Assembly (NCBI GenBank): GCA_902478935.1
Contig: CABSMV010000108.1
Coordinates: 1-6,046, forward strand
DNA: 6,046 nt
Direction: 5' to 3'
Origin: an uncultured Collinsella sp.
Lineage (GTDB): Bacteria; Actinomycetota; Coriobacteriia; Coriobacteriales; Coriobacteriaceae
Both the position numbers and the translations under genes were made by a program. Each line of letters opens with the position of its first letter. Position 1 is the first letter of the stretch. Below, in pieces: positions 3,963 through 6,046 of the stretch. A model generated the notes under the pieces. That model made no database searches. It worked only from the letters and a program-made list of their open reading frames with translations, and was not told where the DNA came from.

Positions 3963-6029
3963 GTGTATCTCAAGTCCCTCACGCTCAAAGGGTTCAAGTC
4001 GTTTGCCGACCGCGCCCATATGACGTTTGAGCCAGGCCTGACCGTCATCGTCGGTCCTAACGGCTCGGGAAAATCGAACATCTCTGACTCGATTCTGTGG
4101 GTCCTGGGCGAGCAGAGCGCCAAGCAGCTGCGCGGCCAGGCCATGGAGGATGTCATCTTCTCTGGCTCGTCAGCGCGCAAGCCGGTGGGTGTCGCCGAAG
4201 TCACGCTGGTGCTCGATAACTCGGACCATATGCTGCCCGTCGATTTTGACGAGGTTGCCATCACCCGTCGTATGTATCGCTCGGGCGAAAGCGAGTACCT
4301 CATCAACTCGAGTCCGTGCCGCCTGATGGACATTCAGGACATCCTGCACGATTCGGGCCTGGGCAAGGATACGCATTCCATCATCAGCCAGGGCAAGCTC
4401 GACGCCATTTTGCAGAGCCGCCCCGAGGAGCGCCGCGCCCTCATCGAGGAGGCCGCCGGCATCTCCAAGCACAAGCGCCGCAAGGAGCGTGCGCTCAAAA
4501 AGATTAAGTCGATGGACGAGCATCTGACGCGTGCCCGCGACATCAATAAGGAAATCGCCCGTCAGCTGCGACCACTGGAGCGTCAGGTCGATCGCGCACG
4601 TAAGTACAAAGAGCTGTCCTCGCGCGCGAACGAGCTTACGCAGATGCTAGCCGTCGATGAGCTGCGTTCGCTGCAGTCGCAGTGGAACGACCTGGAGAGC
4701 CGCTCCAAGGAGGGCGCGGCCGAGCTGGAGCTTGCGCGGTACCGCATGGGCGAAAAGGAGCGTGAGCTCGAGAAGCTCCAGGTCATGCTCGAGGAAAAGG
4801 GCCTGTTTGTGGGCGATCTGGGCGAGCAACGCCGTCATATGCAAGATGTGGTCGGCCGCATTAACTCCGACATGCGCCTGCTCGAGGAAAAGGGCCACAA
4901 CATGGTGTCGCGCCTGTCCGACATGCGCGGGCAGATCTCGAGCTCCGAGCATCAGCGACGTCGCGTGGTCGAGGAGCTCGAGGACGCGCGTGCGCAGCTT
5001 GAGGAAGTGACCGGTGCGCACATGCAGGCCCAGGAGGACGTTGACGCCGCTGGTCCTGCTGCCGCTGAGCTCCACGAGCGGCGCGTGGCGCTCGACAATC
5101 AGATTTCGCAGCTTACGCGTGAGCAACGCGATGTGCAGCGCGTGGCCGACAACGCCGCGCTCGAGCTCGCCAAGGTGAAGGACTCGCTGAGCAACGCTGA
5201 GGTCGAGGACAACATGTATGTCTCGCGCCTGGAGCAGATTGACGAGCAGCTCGAGGAGGTCACGGCCTCGCTCGAGAGCCGTCGCGACCGTGCGGAGGAG
5301 CTTGAGGTCGCTCTTGAGGAAGCGCGCCGGGCTCAGGTTGATGCGCGTGAAGCCACCGAAACGGCACGCGCGGCCCTGAAGGACCTGCGTGCCCGCGAGA
5401 GCGAGGCGCGCAACAAGCTGTCCGAGGTGCGCTCGGAGCTTGCCAGCCAAAAGAAGCTTGATGCGCGCATGGCCGACAGCTCGCCGCTCGTGAGCCGTCT
5501 GGTGGGTGCGCTGGGCGATGACGTAACGGGTCGCCTGGGCGATGTGCTCGAAGCCCCGCGCGAGCTTGAGGGCCTGGTTGAGCAATTGCTCGCTGGCGAT
5601 ATCGATGCGCTGCTGTTCGACGATACGTCTGCGCTTGAGCGTGCCGGTCGTGCCGCTCTGGACCAGAAGAAGGCCTCGGGCGAGGCACTGCTGGTGGCGC
5701 GCGGCGTGAGCGGCTCTACCGCCGCTGAGGGCGCCTCCGGTACCCGTCTGGTTGATCGTCTGTCCGTGCGCGCAGGCTACGGTCCCGTCGTCGAGGCGCT
5801 GCTCGGCGGCTATTACGTCGTTGACGATCTTGCTGCCGCGCTGTCGGCGCCGGTCGTTGAAGGCGTGACTTACGTGACCCCCGATGGCGCCCGCGTCGCC
5901 TGTGGCGGCCTGGTGCGCGTGGGACTCGATGCCGACGAGGCTTCGGGTGCCCTGGAGCGCAAGCGTCGTATTCGCGAGCTGGAGGGCCTGGAGCCCGATC
6001 TGGCTGCGGTATTTGAGCATGCTTCGGAC
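3963..6029 (+). CDS. smc: Chromosome segregation protein SMC, 3'-truncated
   Basis: SMC is the ATPase of the bacterial condensin complex with ScpA and ScpB, which organises and helps segregate the chromosome. The 689 genomic codons are open to the right edge without a stop, against about 1,180 for a full protein. The start is GTG 3963, preceded by GAGGAA (3955-3960) and giving MYLKSLTLKGFKSFADR, the classic SMC N-terminus. The N-terminal ATPase half-head has Walker A GPNGSGKS (31-38), an Arg finger region at R57 (KQLRGQAMEDVIFSGS) and the Q-loop ISQGKLDAIL (Q143). EERRALIEEAAGISKHKRRK follows at 155-174. A long coiled-coil arm spans about 175-505, rich in Glu, Arg and Leu. The hinge spans about 507-655, with GYGPVVEALLGGYYVVDDL and GGLVRVG near its end. 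The returning coiled coil has just begun. The C-terminal half-head (ABC signature, Walker B) is outside. Truncation is by the library adapter, not mutation. Confidence 0.97.
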
Positions 6030-6046
6030 CTGTCTCTTATACACAT
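6030..6046 (-). other. Nextera/Tn5 mosaic-end adapter remnant (right end)
   Basis: Seventeen bases equal to the reverse complement of the Tn5 mosaic end, lacking its last two bases. The library base that would tell Read 1 from Read 2 adapters is missing. On the minus strand an ATG here opens an artificial frame starting MYKRQ. Confidence 0.96.

Noticed and set aside
4647..6044. Long 465-residue open frame on the minus strand opposite smc
   Set aside because: It starts in adapter sequence, lies wholly antisense to an unmistakable smc, and its Leu/Arg/His/Ala-rich composition is what the GC-rich coiled-coil codons of smc give in reverse.
1..6046. Inverted terminal repeats suggesting a 6-kb transposon
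   Set aside because: The repeats are the engineered Tn5 mosaic end of tagmentation libraries, and the interior contains only housekeeping genes with no transposase.

Overview
This 6 kb piece of GC-rich bacterial chromosome carries eight genes, all on the + strand, in the order coaD (5' truncated), a SepIVA/DivIVA-like coiled-coil gene, yceD (DUF177), rpmF, plsX, acpP, rnc and smc (3' truncated). Gene content, the actinobacterial-type CoaD motif and the coaD/sepIVA-like/DUF177/rnc/smc neighbourhood point to an actinobacterium. The overall look of the proteins suggests class Coriobacteriia, perhaps Collinsella or a relative. That placement is inference from remembered sequence style and synteny, not a database result.

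Both ends are artificial. Bases 2-20 are the 19-bp Tn5 mosaic end used in Nextera tagmentation, and bases 6030-6046 are 17 bases of the same element in the opposite orientation. Genomic DNA therefore spans about 21-6029. Both partial genes are cut by adapters rather than by mutation, and any reading frame that starts in an adapter has artificial first residues.

Layout: 22-396 is the C-terminal three quarters of CoaD, the penultimate enzyme of coenzyme A synthesis. 465-962 is a coiled-coil protein that looks like a short relative of mycobacterial SepIVA. It overlaps yceD by one base, so the two are probably translationally coupled. rpmF (1581-1760, 59 codons) follows after a 64-bp gap. A strong intrinsic terminator (1801-1830) separates rpmF from plsX. 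A second terminator-like hairpin, built from a perfect 22-bp palindrome (2924-2951), separates plsX from acpP. acpP, rnc and smc are tightly packed (gaps of 3 and 10 bp) and look like one transcription unit. There is no gene-free stretch longer than about 115 bp.

The genes fit together functionally. CoaD makes the CoA precursor that donates the 4'-phosphopantetheine arm of the acyl carrier protein. PlsX takes acyl groups from acyl-ACP into phospholipid synthesis. YceD, bL32 and RNase III belong to 50S ribosome and 23S rRNA maturation. The SepIVA-like protein and SMC belong to division and chromosome segregation. This is a conserved growth-and-division housekeeping neighbourhood; I found no mobile element, defence system, CRISPR array, tRNA or rRNA. 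The points most worth a second look are the SepIVA-like gene, a shared GGTAnnnT promoter-like element in all four intergenic gaps, terminator hairpins lying downstream of two of those elements, and substitutions in the ACP Ser motif and in an RNase III metal-site position.
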